Assembly (NCBI GenBank): GCA_016458225.1
Contig: JAEMGR010000005.1
Location: 806,001 to 870,000 of the forward strand
Origin: Myxococcaceae bacterium JPH2
GTDB lineage: Bacteria; Myxococcota; Myxococcia; Myxococcales; Myxococcaceae
DNA length: 64,000 nt
Reading direction: 5' to 3'
Within the stretch, counting starts at the first letter, position 1. Every line of letters starts with the position of its first letter. Positions 26,863 through 37,697 of the stretch are shown here, piece after piece. The notes under the pieces are model-generated. The model was not told where the DNA came from. It saw only the letters and a program-made list of their open reading frames with translations, and made no database searches. The position numbers and the translations under genes are program-made.

Positions 26863-27714
26863 ATGGACGTCGCGATCCTCACCTACCAAGGACTGCCTCA
26901 GCTCGAACCCTTTGACGCCGGTCTGTTGCCCGCGCTGCGGGAGCTGGGCCTGGATGCAAACCCTGTCATCTGGGATGACCCGACGATGGACTGGCGCACC
27001 GTGCGCCTGGCCATCGTGCGCAGCACCTGGGACAGCCACCTGCGCCGAGACACCTTCGTCGCGTGGGCCTCCAAGGTCGGCAAGCTGACCCAGCTTCACA
27101 ATCCCGCGGACGTGCTGCGCTGGAACACGCACAAGAGCTACCTTCGCGAGCTGAGCGCCAAGGGCGTGCAGGTGACCGACACGGTCTGGGTTCCGCAAGG
27201 TGGCACCTTGGACGTGGGCGCCGTGATGCGCGAGCGGAGCTGGGACGCGGTGGTGCTCAAGCCGTCCATCTCCGCGGGCGCGCTGAAGACCTATGTCCTG
27301 CCTCGCGCGGAGGCCGCAACCGCGAGCGCCCGCGTGGAGGAGATGGCCCGCGAGTGCGAGGTCATGGTGCAGCCCTACCTCACCGCGTTCGAGCGCGAGG
27401 GCGAGCGGGCGTACATCTTCTTCGACGGCGAGTTCAGCCACGCCGTGCACCGCCCTCCCACGCTGAAGAGCGCGCCCCGGAGCTTCTCGGAGCCGCGCGC
27501 GTTCACCCCGGAGAACGCCGCGGAGCTGAAGCTGGCGGAGCAGGTCGTCGCGGCGGTGGGCCAGCCCCTGCTGTACGCCCGCGTGGACGTGGCCACGGAC
27601 AACGCGGGCCAGCCGCGACTCCAGGAGCTGGAGGTCACCGAGCCGTGTCTCTTCCTGTCGTTGGATCCGCAGGCCGCTGGACGGCTGGCGCGGGCCATCG
27701 CTCGGAAGCTCTGA
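26863..27714 (+). CDS. ATP-grasp protein (RimK/glutathione-synthetase-like)
   Basis: A 283-residue protein similar to the ATP-grasp ligases of the cycloserine DcsG/glutathione-synthetase type. Landmarks are AILTYQGLPQLEPFDAGLL, LAIVRSTWDSHLR, NPADVLRWNTHKSYLREL, VVLKPSISAGA (ATP-binding Lys), MVQPYLTAFEREGERAYIFF and YARVDVATDNAG with LQELEVTEP (metal-binding Asp and Glu). Such enzymes couple a carboxylate to an amine with ATP. The substrate is unknown. The next gene begins within 15 nt. Confidence 0.82.
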   Translation: MDVAILTYQGLPQLEPFDAGLLPALRELGLDANPVIWDDPTMDWRTVRLAIVRSTWDSHLRRDTFVAWASKVGKLTQLHNPADVLRWNTHKSYLRELSAKGVQVTDTVWVPQGGTLDVGAVMRERSWDAVVLKPSISAGALKTYVLPRAEAATASARVEEMARECEVMVQPYLTAFEREGERAYIFFDGEFSHAVHRPPTLKSAPRSFSEPRAFTPENAAELKLAEQVVAAVGQPLLYARVDVATDNAGQPRLQELEVTEPCLFLSLDPQAAGRLARAIARKL

Positions 27715-27727
27715 CTCGGAGCCCGCC

Positions 27728-28654
27728 CTGCTCGCGCCCGCGCTCGCCCTGCTCCTGGCCGCTGCGCCATCCGCCTCGCTGCGAGTGAGCGCGGCGGGTG
27801 ACCTGCAGCTCGGCGCGCGGACGACGCCCGCCGTGCTGGAAGCCCTGCCCTCCTTGCTGGAGGGCGACGTGCGCGTGGTGAACCTCGAGGGCCCGCTCAC
27901 CGCGCGCGCTCACGAGCAAGGCCTGGACGCGGAGGGGACACCGCGCGCCCCTCGCATCCGCTTCGCCGCGCCGCCCACGTGGGCCACGGCCTTGGCGGGC
28001 CGAGTGGATGTTGTCTCGCTGGAGAACAACCACGCGTTGGATGCAGGCGAGGCCGGCAGGCGTGACACGGCGAGCGTGCTGCGCGCGGCGGGCATTCAGG
28101 CTGCCATGGCTCGCGAGCCTGCCTCCGTGGAACGACAGGGATTGCATGTCACCGTGCTCGCGCGCGACCTGCCTCGCGAGCCCACGCGCGACGATGCACG
28201 CACGTTGACCGCGGCGGTGCGCGCCGCGCGAAAGACGGGCCCGGTGCTGTTGTCCCTGCACTGGGGAAACACCAACTCCAACCTGCCCACGCGAGCACAG
28301 CGCACGCTGGCTCACGCACTGGTGGAGGCAGGCGCCTCCGCGGTGCTGGGTCACGGTCCGCATGCGCCGCAGGGCGTGGAGCGCCACGGGCCCGGCGTCA
28401 TCGCCTACTCGCTGGGCAACCTCGCCTTCTCGTGCCGATGCACCGCCGTGAAGGATGCCTACGTGCTGCGCTTCCAGCTCGCGGCGGACGGCGCGGTGTC
28501 GGATGTCAGCGCGCTGCCTCTGCGCGCGGGGCTCGCGGGAGAAGCGCCGGGCCGCGCGACGGACTCGGGGGCCGCGGAGCTGCTCGTCAGCGTGTCCGAG
28601 GCCCTGGGCACTCGCACCACGACGGCGCCGGATGGCACCGTCGTGTTTCCCTGA
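27728..28654 (+). CDS. CapA-family metallophosphatase-like protein, probable CTG start
   Basis: A protein of the CapA/PGA_cap family (calcineurin-like fold tied to capsule synthesis). The domain begins almost at once with AGDLQLG, then VVNLEGPLT, SLENNHALD, SLHWGNTNSN, LGHGPHAPQG and YSLGNLAF, the standard motif order. The first ordinary start codon (GTG 27785) leaves only three residues before the domain. In the same frame just upstream, 27728-27784 encodes LLAPALALLLAAAPSAS, a good signal peptide, preceded by CTG at 27728 with GGAG 6 nt before it. I therefore place the start at the CTG. It overlaps nothing and follows the ATP-grasp gene by 13 nt. Confidence 0.78.
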   Translation: MLAPALALLLAAAPSASLRVSAAGDLQLGARTTPAVLEALPSLLEGDVRVVNLEGPLTARAHEQGLDAEGTPRAPRIRFAAPPTWATALAGRVDVVSLENNHALDAGEAGRRDTASVLRAAGIQAAMAREPASVERQGLHVTVLARDLPREPTRDDARTLTAAVRAARKTGPVLLSLHWGNTNSNLPTRAQRTLAHALVEAGASAVLGHGPHAPQGVERHGPGVIAYSLGNLAFSCRCTAVKDAYVLRFQLAADGAVSDVSALPLRAGLAGEAPGRATDSGAAELLVSVSEALGTRTTTAPDGTVVFP

Positions 28655-28663
28655 GCGCGGGGA

Positions 28664-29221
28664 CTACGGCTTCGGCGCGGCGGTGGTCGCCGCGGCCTTG
28701 GCGCCCGCGGGCACCGGGAACTCACGGCCCCACAGGCGGACGCGCGCGGCCTTGGCGGCCTCCCCCTCGAAGAAGACGCTCGCCTTCACCTTCGAGGTGG
28801 GCGGCACCTTGATGGAGTCAGACGCCTGACCCGGCGAGCGCGTCTGAAGCTGCGTGGAGAAGCCCTCCGCGTCCACGAGCTGCGCCCCGCCACCTTCCTG
28901 CAAGCCGAGCAGGTGCAACGGCGCGGGCGTCTTGTTCTCCACGGAGAGCTGCACCTCCACGCCCCCACCGTCCGCCGGCTTCACGCCCAGCACGGCGAGC
29001 TCCACGCTGGCGAAGACCTCCTCGGGCGTGGACAGGGTGTGCGAGCCATCCGTGCTCACCGCGCCTTTTCGCCCCTCCTTCAATCCTTCCACCACGCCGC
29101 TGCCCGCACCCTTGGCCACCTCCACCGTCTTCCCCACCACCGAGGCAGTGACGTCCTTGGCCGTCTCTCCCTTGCAAGCAGGCAACAGCAGGACGAGCGA
29201 GGCAATCAGCAGGCGGCGCAT
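28664..29221 (-). CDS. Hypothetical lipoprotein
   Basis: About 185 residues. It begins MRRLLIASLVLLLPAC, a clear lipoprotein signal. ATG 29221 is chosen because GGAGAG precedes it. Residues 20-60 contain a short Gly/Lys/Val region (VVGKTVEVAKGAGSGVVEG) followed by a beta-sandwich-like part (VEVQLSVENKTPAPLHLLGL) that looks like an assembly or adhesion fold. The end is Ala/Thr-rich. It converges with the CapA-like gene, stops 9 nt apart. Function unknown. Confidence 0.7.
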   Translation of the reverse strand: MRRLLIASLVLLLPACKGETAKDVTASVVGKTVEVAKGAGSGVVEGLKEGRKGAVSTDGSHTLSTPEEVFASVELAVLGVKPADGGGVEVQLSVENKTPAPLHLLGLQEGGGAQLVDAEGFSTQLQTRSPGQASDSIKVPPTSKVKASVFFEGEAAKAARVRLWGREFPVPAGAKAAATTAAPKP

Positions 29222-29380
29222 GAACTCTCCAGAATCGGATGGCAAGAGATAGGCGCGGGTGTACTACAGGCTCAGGCACTGGCGCGAGTGGGGCACTCCA
29301 GGCCCGGGTTCCGATCATTCGTGGACATCCTCGAATGACCGCGACCGCCAGCTCGCCTCAGGAAGGTTATCTCTCCCGTC

Positions 29381-29923
29381 ATGGCTCGATCCCTGCTGCT
29401 CTCCCTGCTCTTGCGGCAGCACATGGCCCTCAAGGAGAAGTTCCGCGCCAAGTACGCACACCCGTGGCTGGTGTGGGAGGCAGGTGCGTGGAACGTCCCC
29501 GAGGCCACCGAGCAGAACGTCGCGACCACGCGACTGCCTTTGATGGACCTGCGCGACTGCCTGCCTGCCGGTGACGCGATGTGCTTCGAGCTGGTGGCGC
29601 TGGCCGAGCGAGGCGCGCTGAAGCTGGGGCGGGCCGCGCAGAACACCTTCGTCGTGAATGACGCCACGGTGTCGCGCGAGCAGCTCACCCTCTCGCCCAC
29701 GCCGGATGGACAGTGGTGGGTGGAGCGCGTGGCGCAGGCTCGCCCGGTGACGCTCGACGGCGAGACGCTCGAGCCCGAGCAGCCTCGGCGTCTGCAGCCC
29801 GGCGCGAAGCTTCAAGTCGGGGACGTGCGGCTCACCTTCCACGACGCCGATGGCTTCAACGACCGCATCGCGCGCATCGCCGAGAAGGTCATCGCCCAGG
29901 CCTCGCTCCCTCCGTCGCGCTGA
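29381..29923 (+). CDS. FHA-domain protein
   Basis: A 180-residue protein with one forkhead-associated domain, which binds phosphothreonine. The FHA core is visible as LKLGRAAQNTFVVNDATVSREQLTLSP (read in pieces: LGRA, NDATVSREQL), then WWVERV, and LQPGAKLQVGDVRLTF. The Gly-Arg and Ser-Arg residues that contact phosphate are present. A second in-frame ATG at 29423 (MALKEKFRAK) is an alternative start. It converges with a Ser/Thr kinase gene 12 nt away, which makes that kinase or its substrates plausible partners. Confidence 0.85.
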   Translation: MARSLLLSLLLRQHMALKEKFRAKYAHPWLVWEAGAWNVPEATEQNVATTRLPLMDLRDCLPAGDAMCFELVALAERGALKLGRAAQNTFVVNDATVSREQLTLSPTPDGQWWVERVAQARPVTLDGETLEPEQPRRLQPGAKLQVGDVRLTFHDADGFNDRIARIAEKVIAQASLPPSR

Positions 29924-29935
29924 GCCTCACCAGGC

Positions 29936-31678
<1,743 letters not shown>

Positions 31679-31879
31679 GGCCCCTCCGTGACTGGACAGG
31701 ACACACTCCGAGAACCCTTCTCGCAGCCACCAATCCGGCCTGGGCCCCGCTGTCCCTCTTCCATGACGGCGAACCCCCGTGAGCGCCACCCTCTCCGAGC
31801 GGAATCCCACGCGGACTCACCGCGCGCGCGGTGCATTTGAACCTCCGTGAGCAGACGAACAGTCGCCTGCCCCGAGGGG

Positions 31880-31904
31880 CCGTGGCGGGTGTCTCCCGCC
31901 ACGG
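31880..31904 (-). terminator. Hairpin, possible terminator of the MopE-like gene
   Basis: Perfect 10-bp stem CCGTGGCGGG (31880-31889) and CCCGCCACGG (31895-31904) with a 5-nt loop, 27 nt past the stop of the Cys-rich gene on the minus strand. A second short palindrome (CCCCGAGGGG) is adjacent. There is no T-run, so a Rho-independent role is uncertain. Confidence 0.5.
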
Positions 31905-31931
31905 AATCCCACTGAACCGTGAGGCCCTCGC

Positions 31932-33830
31932 TCATCCGCACGTCTTGTTGTTCTGGCAGGTGCCCCCGGTGGCATTGCAGGCGGTGCCGCGCGGGCAGTC
32001 TGCGGCGTCGGCGCAGTCCGTGCTGCCGTCGCCATCGTTGTCGACGCGGTCAGCGCAGTTCTTCTCCACACGCTTCAGGTTCTCGCACGTACACCCGGTG
32101 CCGCACGACTTGGTGTTGCAGTCCGAGTCCGCGCAGTCCGTCTTGGTGTCGCCGTCGTTGTCCGCCTTGTCGTCGCAGACGGTCTCCACGGCCTTGCTGC
32201 CCGTGCACAGACAGCCCGTGCCGCACGCCAGGTTGTCGCAGTCCGAGTCCGCGCAGTCCGCCTTGGCGTCACCGTCGTTGTCCTGCTTGTCGGTGCAGAC
32301 CGTCTCCTTGCGCGTCGTGCCGTTGCACACGCAGCCCGTGCCGCACGACTTGGTGTCGCAATCCGAGTCCGCGCAGTCCGCCTTGGTGTCGCCGTCGTTG
32401 TCCGAACCGTCCGAGCAGTTCGACTCCTGGCGCACGCAGTTCGTCAGCGAGCAGCCCGGACCGCAAGAACCACTCACGCAGTTGGCGTCCGCGTTCCCCG
32501 CCTTGCAGTCGATGTGGCCATCGCCGTTGTCATCCTGCCCGTTGGAGCAGTCCGACTCGACCGCCTGACCACCCATGCAGATGGCGCTCGGCACCTGTCC
32601 GGCGGGCTGGCTGAAAATCTGCCCGTCGCAGTCCGCCAGGTCCGCGCAGTCGGTCTTGCCGTCGCCGTCGTTGTCGATGCCGTCGTTGCAGACCGTCTCC
32701 TTCGCCGTGGTGCCCGCGCACACGCAGCCCGCGCCGCACGACTTGGTGTCGCAATCCGAGTCCGCGCAATCCGCCTTGCCGTCGGCGTCGTTGTCGAGCT
32801 TGTCATCGCAGGTGACTTCGCGGGGCTTGAGGCCACTGCACGCGCAGCCCATGCCGCACGAGGCCCCGTCGCAATCCGCGTCCGCGCAGTCGATGGCGCC
32901 GTCGCCGTCATCGTCCTGGCCGTTCACGCACGCGGAATCAATCTCGACCTTCTGACCGTTCTTGCAGACGCACGACGGACCGGGGAGGCACGCGCCGCCC
33001 GCACACGAGGGGTCCGCGCAGTCGACGGCGCCGTTGCCGTCGTTGTCCACCCCGTCGTCGCACTTCGCCTCGCCGCAGCGGAAGTTGCGGCACGCGCGAC
33101 CCGCGCCGCACGCCTGGGTGTTGCAGTCGGAGTCATCACAATCCGCCAGCCCGTCGCCGTCGTTGTCCACGCCGTCGTCGCACTTCGCCTCGGACTTGCC
33201 GCCGCTGTGGCACACGCAGCCCACGCCACACGCCTGGTCGTTGCAGCCCGGGTCCGCGCAGTCCGTCGTGCCGTCGTTGTTGTCGTCGATGCCGTTGTCG
33301 CAGAGCGTCTCCGCGCGCGGCTCGCAGCGACCCGCGAGGCACTGCTCCGTGGACGCGCAGCGGCGGTTGCACCGGCCGCAGTGCAGCGGGTTCGTCTGGA
33401 AGTCGAAGCCCTCGTCCACCTGCCCGTCGCAGTTGTCGTCCAATCCGTTGCACGTCTCGGCGGTGGCGGGCTTCACCTCGCCCGTGCAGAGGATGGTGCC
33501 GTTGGGGCCGCAGGACGGCGTGCCCTCCTTGCAGCGGCCCACGCCCTTCGTCCCCTCCGGACCCGTGTAGCAGGTGGTGGCCTCCAGTTCGTCCACCTGC
33601 CCGTCGCAGTCGTCATCCAATCCGTTGCACTGCTCGGTGGACGGCACGCAACAGTAGTGCACCGTCGTCCCGGGCCGCGTGGCACAGACCGCGCCACCGC
33701 CGGCGCAGTCCGCGTCCTGCGTGCACGTGTACGGCATGTTCTCGGGGAACTCGACCTTGCAGCCCGCCACCAACGCGGACGCCAACAACAGCCCACCCAG
33801 CCAGCGGGGCAGCGACTCAAAACGAGACAT
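31932..33830 (-). CDS. MopE-like Asp/Cys-rich repeat lipoprotein
   Basis: About 632 residues. It begins MSRFESLPRWLGGLLLASALVAGC, a lipoprotein signal read here in two parts (MSRFESLPRWL, ASALVAGC). Two MopE-type motifs (CNGLDDDCDGQVDE and CNGLDDNCDGQVDE) come first, then about ten 40-residue units of the form CDDGVDNDGDGKADC with ADSDC. The Asp/Asn pattern resembles calcium-binding loops and the cysteines are paired, so a surface metal-binding stalk is likely. ATG 33830 follows the PEGA protein gene by 2 nt, so the two genes are co-transcribed. Confidence 0.85.
   Translation of the reverse strand: MSRFESLPRWLGGLLLASALVAGCKVEFPENMPYTCTQDADCAGGGAVCATRPGTTVHYCCVPSTEQCNGLDDDCDGQVDELEATTCYTGPEGTKGVGRCKEGTPSCGPNGTILCTGEVKPATAETCNGLDDNCDGQVDEGFDFQTNPLHCGRCNRRCASTEQCLAGRCEPRAETLCDNGIDDNNDGTTDCADPGCNDQACGVGCVCHSGGKSEAKCDDGVDNDGDGLADCDDSDCNTQACGAGRACRNFRCGEAKCDDGVDNDGNGAVDCADPSCAGGACLPGPSCVCKNGQKVEIDSACVNGQDDDGDGAIDCADADCDGASCGMGCACSGLKPREVTCDDKLDNDADGKADCADSDCDTKSCGAGCVCAGTTAKETVCNDGIDNDGDGKTDCADLADCDGQIFSQPAGQVPSAICMGGQAVESDCSNGQDDNGDGHIDCKAGNADANCVSGSCGPGCSLTNCVRQESNCSDGSDNDGDTKADCADSDCDTKSCGTGCVCNGTTRKETVCTDKQDNDGDAKADCADSDCDNLACGTGCLCTGSKAVETVCDDKADNDGDTKTDCADSDCNTKSCGTGCTCENLKRVEKNCADRVDNDGDGSTDCADAADCPRGTACNATGGTCQNNKTCG
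32098..32457 (-). repeat. 120-bp coding repeats of the MopE-like gene
   Basis: Three nearly identical 120-bp units start at about 32098, 32218 and 32338, each with GTGCCGCACGACTTGGTG or a close variant, and related units continue to 33300. They encode 40-residue Asp/Cys repeats. Identity between copies suggests recent duplication or gene conversion. Confidence 0.75.
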
Positions 33831-33832
33831 GG

Positions 33833-35068
33833 TCAGAAACTCCCGCCGACGACGAGTTGGAGCGACGTGGCCGAACGAGCCGGGCTCGACGTCACGGGTG
33901 CAACCGAGGGAACCGGACTCTTCGTGGGCACCAACACCAGCCACACCACGCTGCCCGCCGCCACCGCGCCACCGCCCGCCATCAGCGCCGTGGCGAGGTT
34001 GGCCTGGCTCTTCGCGTCGTCACGCTCCTTGGGCGTGACATCGATGACGCCATCCCCATCCGCGTCCTTCGCGCGCTTCTCCACGTTCTTCGCCTGACTG
34101 CCCAGCACCGCGCCCACGCCCACCACCGCCAGGCCCACCAGCGCCGTGTACAGCGCGGGCCGCTTGAAGATGGACGGCCCCGAGGGCGCCACCTTCGTCT
34201 TCAGCGCCACCGACGCGCGATCCTCTCCACCCGGGCCATCCGGCGAGGGCCCCGTAATCTCCAGGTTGGCCGTCACCTCCTGCCGCTCTCCGGGCGCCAA
34301 CGTCAGCGTCTGCGTGAACGTGGTGTACTCCTCCGCGGAGACCTCCAACGCCACCTTGCCCGGGGAGATGTGCCGCTCCAGGCTGCCCACGCCCAGCGTC
34401 TTCTCGCCCACGCGCACCACCGCCTGCGGCACGTTGACGGTCACCTTCAGCACCGCGCGCGGCCGAGCCACCGCCGCCACGCGACTGGCCAGCTTCGCCG
34501 CCGCCTCGCGCTGGAAGGTCGCGTCCTTGGGGTTGCGTCCCGTCACCGCGTCCTCGTGCACCACGTTGAAGTCGCGATCATACGTCCACGAGCGCAGCGT
34601 CCAGCCCGCGTCCTCCAGCGACAGCCGCGCCATGACGAGCACGTCCGCGTCCAGCGACTCGGCCTGCTCGGACATGCACGCGGGCGTCGCGCAGCGCAGC
34701 GCCGCCGTGTACTTCTCCGCCAGCCGCTCCCGCACCTCGCGCATCGGCGTGCCGAGCGCCACCTTGCCTCCGCCCAGGGCCGCGCGCCCCAACGCCTGGA
34801 GCCAGCGCCCGGACTGCTGGGCGCCCGCCCGCTCAGGCGTGTCCAACCCCATCACCACCAGACGCGGCAACAGCTCCGAGCCCGCGGGGCCATCGGCCCT
34901 CAAGTCCAGTCCAACTTCTCCGGAGCTGGCCTCGCCCTCCTGCGCAGCGGGCTGCGAAGAAGAGTCCGAGAGGTCCAGCCCCAGGCCACCCGCCTGCGCC
35001 CAGGCGCGGCAGGGAAGCGCCCCGAGCCCGAGGGCCAGGGCAGCAAGCAACACGGCGGGAATGCGCAT
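33833..35068 (-). CDS. Secreted PEGA-domain protein
   Basis: About 411 residues. The start is ATG 35068 (MRIPAVLLAALALGLGALP), a signal peptide ending AWAQA. The middle third (EVRERLAEKYTAALRCATPAC, LDADVLVMARLSLED) resembles proteins that detect or assemble outer-membrane components. A PEGA-like domain follows (VLKVTVNVPQAVVRVGEKTLG, YTTFTQTLTLAPGERQEV), then one membrane span (LYTALVGLAVVGVGAVLG). ALMAGGGAVAAGSVVWLVLV near the end is a second span. The next gene, encoding the MopE-like lipoprotein, starts 2 nt after its stop. Confidence 0.75.
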   Translation of the reverse strand: MRIPAVLLAALALGLGALPCRAWAQAGGLGLDLSDSSSQPAAQEGEASSGEVGLDLRADGPAGSELLPRLVVMGLDTPERAGAQQSGRWLQALGRAALGGGKVALGTPMREVRERLAEKYTAALRCATPACMSEQAESLDADVLVMARLSLEDAGWTLRSWTYDRDFNVVHEDAVTGRNPKDATFQREAAAKLASRVAAVARPRAVLKVTVNVPQAVVRVGEKTLGVGSLERHISPGKVALEVSAEEYTTFTQTLTLAPGERQEVTANLEITGPSPDGPGGEDRASVALKTKVAPSGPSIFKRPALYTALVGLAVVGVGAVLGSQAKNVEKRAKDADGDGVIDVTPKERDDAKSQANLATALMAGGGAVAAGSVVWLVLVPTKSPVPSVAPVTSSPARSATSLQLVVGGSF

Positions 35069-35264
35069 GACCGCAGTTCTACCGCGATGGTCCCCACAAC
35101 GGAATTGTACCCCGACATCACACCGATTTCGGGAATCCCCGGGCAGGCCCAAGCGGCCCTGTGGTGGCCGCTCCCTGGGCACGCGGCGGGGAGGCCGGTC
35201 GATGGGGGAAGCTTGCCGGGGACCCCGGGGGTCCGCATCCCTGACTCCAGAGGGAGGCGTGAAG

Positions 35265-35705
35265 ATGGCGGATGAAACGCTCTGGATCCTGGTGGCCAAC
35301 GCGAGTCGCGCCCGACTCTTCGCCACGGACGCGAAGGGCTCGGAGGACTGGCGACTCATCGACGAGTTCCAGCACGAGGAGAGCCGCGCCAAGACGGAGG
35401 AGCTGCTGAACCAGCCGGACAATCCCAACGCGGGCACGCTGCACGGCCCGCCCCCCGAGAACGAACCCAACGGTCGCCGCGAGCTGGAGCACACGCGCTT
35501 CGCCCGGGAGCTGTCCGCGGTCCTCGACCGGGGTCATGATCGACACGCGTTCGACAAGCTCGTCATCGCGGCCCCTCCGGAATTCCTCGGACGGATGCGG
35601 CGACTGTTGAGCACCCGGGTGAAGCAGCGGGTCATGCTGGACGTGGACGCGGACTATTCCAGCCTGCCCGCACGCGAGCTGCCGGACCGCGTGCCGGTGC
35701 TGTAG
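35265..35705 (+). CDS. Host attachment protein family (PF10116-type)
   Basis: A 146-residue protein with the pattern of the family named for attachment to host cells: LWILVANASRARLF at the N-terminus, HGPPPENEPNGRRELEHTRFA in the middle (read in parts), and FDKLVIAAPPEFLGRMR with the C-terminal end DYSSLPARELPDRV. The fold resembles release-factor eRF1 domain 2/Host_attach proteins; the molecular role is unclear despite the name. ATG 35265 follows a good GGGAGG ribosome site. Confidence 0.85.
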   Translation: MADETLWILVANASRARLFATDAKGSEDWRLIDEFQHEESRAKTEELLNQPDNPNAGTLHGPPPENEPNGRRELEHTRFARELSAVLDRGHDRHAFDKLVIAAPPEFLGRMRRLLSTRVKQRVMLDVDADYSSLPARELPDRVPVL

Positions 35706-35780
35706 CGGCGGACGCGTTCGGGGCACGATGGGGGCACGGCTCTGCTATGAGGGCCGCCCTCCACCGTGCCTCGAAGCGAC

Positions 35781-37679
35781 ATGCCCTTTCCCATCCTCGG
35801 CTCTCTGACGCTGCGCAGGCGACTGACGCTGTATGTGGCGCTGGTGTCCTGCGTCCCGCTGCTGGCTCTCACCTGGCTCCAGAACACCATTGCCCGGGGG
35901 ATGCTGGAGCGGCAGGTGGAGTCCTCGCTGCGCATGGAGGCCGAGGGACTCAAGGACCTCATGGAGGCCATGTTGGCCGAGCGCGAGGTCACCGCGCGAA
36001 GTTGGGCCGAGGACCCCGTCCTTCGCAACGCGCTGAAGACGCGCGACGCGACCGCCAGCGACGCCATGCTGGCCCTGCTCCAGCGCCGCTTCCTCACCCT
36101 CAACGGCATCGTCCTCTTCACCGACGACGGCGTCGCGCTGTCCGCCAGCACCCCGGCGCTGCGCGACGAGTACGCGCGCATCTCCGCCGACGTGCGGCGC
36201 AGCCCGTGGTTCCTCGAAGCCCAGCAGGAGCGCACCACCGCCGAGGGCGTCACCGAGGTGAACCCCATCTACCAAGGACAGGTGCTGCCGCTGGCCGTGC
36301 CGGTCCTCGAAGCGGCGACGCACCGACGCCTGGGCGTGCTCTTGGCCGCGTTCGACTGGGGGCAGGTGTCCGAGGTGGTGAAGCCCGCCCTCGCGCGCGC
36401 GGCGCTGCGGGGCCACCAGAGCTTCGCGCTGAAGGTGCTGCGCCCGAACGGACAGGTGTTGTTCGACTCGCGCGGTGACGGCGCGCACGATGATCGCGAG
36501 CGACTGGTCGTGGCGGCGGTGGACGGCGTGTCGGTGCGCGACGTGGGCGATGGCTGGCGCTTCGAGGCGCTGGTGGATCCGGACGAGGCCTACGCGCCGC
36601 TCATCCAGGCCCGCGCCATCGTGCTGTCCTTGACCGCCCTCTTCGTGGCGGCGGCCGTGGCGGGCTCGTGGCTGCTCGCGCGCGGCTTCATCCGGCCCAT
36701 CCGGGCGCTGAGCGAGGTCATGCTCCACGTCGTCAAGGAGGGCGACCTCTCCCGGAAGCTGGACCTCGAGGTGGGCCAGGACGAGCTGGGTGAGCTGGCC
36801 GGCGCGTTCCTCCAGCTCATGGCCAGCCTGCGCGAGACCGCGGGCAGCCTGAATCGCGCCACGCGCGTGCTGAGCGACACCGTGGCGGAGCTGCAGCGGA
36901 CCTCCGAGGCGCAGGAGCGCAACGTGTCGCGCCAGGCCGCGGCGCTCCAGGAGACGCAGGTCACCGCGCAGGAAATCAAGCAGACGTCGATGCTGGCCTC
37001 GGAGAAGGCGGACGCGGTGCTGAGCGTGGCCGCGCGCGCGGAGGAAGTGGGCCGCGCGGGCGAGGGCGCGCTGCGCGAGAGCATGGGCGGCTTCCAGGCC
37101 CTGAGCGAGCAGGTGGGGCAGATGGCCCAGCGCATCGCGCAGCTCAACGAGCGCACGCAGCAGATTGGCGGCATCACCCAGACGGTGAAGGACCTGGCGG
37201 ACCAGTCCAACATGCTCGCGCTCAACGCGGCCATCGAGGCGGTGCGCTCCGGTGAGCACGGCAAGGGCTTTGGCGTGGTGGCCCGAGAGATTCGCAGCCT
37301 CGCGGATCAGTCCATCCAGGCCACCGAGCGCGTGCGCGACATCCTCGGGGACCTGGGCAACGCCATCCTCTCCGCCGCGAAGATGACCGAGCAGGGTTAC
37401 GTGCGAGTCACCGAGGGCCTGGAGCAAGTGAGCGCCACGGGCCAGCACCTCAACGAGCTGGCCACCATCATCCAGGACAACGCCTCGGCGGTCCGTCAGA
37501 TTGCCGGCGCGGTGAACCAGCAGAACGCGGGCATCGCGCAGATTTTCACCGCCGTCACGGACCTGTCCGGGATGATGGACGAGACGCAGGCGGGCCTGAA
37601 GGCCACCACCGAGGCCGCGCGCCGGCTCCAGGAAGTCACCAGCCAGATGGAAGGCGTCGCGCGCGCCTACCGCATCTGA
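35781..37679 (+). CDS. Methyl-accepting chemotaxis protein
   Basis: About 632 residues. ATG 35781 begins MPFPILGSLTLRRRLTLY; GTG 35766 is possible. The first membrane span (YVALVSCVPLLALTW) is followed by a periplasmic dCache-like sensor (residues 40-270), a second span (VLSLTALFVAAAVAGSWLLA), a HAMP region (RPIRALSEVMLHVVKEGDLS) and the signalling domain. The hairpin tip reads DLADQSNMLALNAAIEA and GFGVVAREIRSLAD, the conserved core that contacts CheA/CheW. No CheBR-docking pentapeptide is seen at the C-terminus. No other che genes are nearby. Confidence 0.93.
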   Translation: MPFPILGSLTLRRRLTLYVALVSCVPLLALTWLQNTIARGMLERQVESSLRMEAEGLKDLMEAMLAEREVTARSWAEDPVLRNALKTRDATASDAMLALLQRRFLTLNGIVLFTDDGVALSASTPALRDEYARISADVRRSPWFLEAQQERTTAEGVTEVNPIYQGQVLPLAVPVLEAATHRRLGVLLAAFDWGQVSEVVKPALARAALRGHQSFALKVLRPNGQVLFDSRGDGAHDDRERLVVAAVDGVSVRDVGDGWRFEALVDPDEAYAPLIQARAIVLSLTALFVAAAVAGSWLLARGFIRPIRALSEVMLHVVKEGDLSRKLDLEVGQDELGELAGAFLQLMASLRETAGSLNRATRVLSDTVAELQRTSEAQERNVSRQAAALQETQVTAQEIKQTSMLASEKADAVLSVAARAEEVGRAGEGALRESMGGFQALSEQVGQMAQRIAQLNERTQQIGGITQTVKDLADQSNMLALNAAIEAVRSGEHGKGFGVVAREIRSLADQSIQATERVRDILGDLGNAILSAAKMTEQGYVRVTEGLEQVSATGQHLNELATIIQDNASAVRQIAGAVNQQNAGIAQIFTAVTDLSGMMDETQAGLKATTEAARRLQEVTSQMEGVARAYRI

Positions 37680-37697
37680 CGTCTTCGGAGACCCCGC

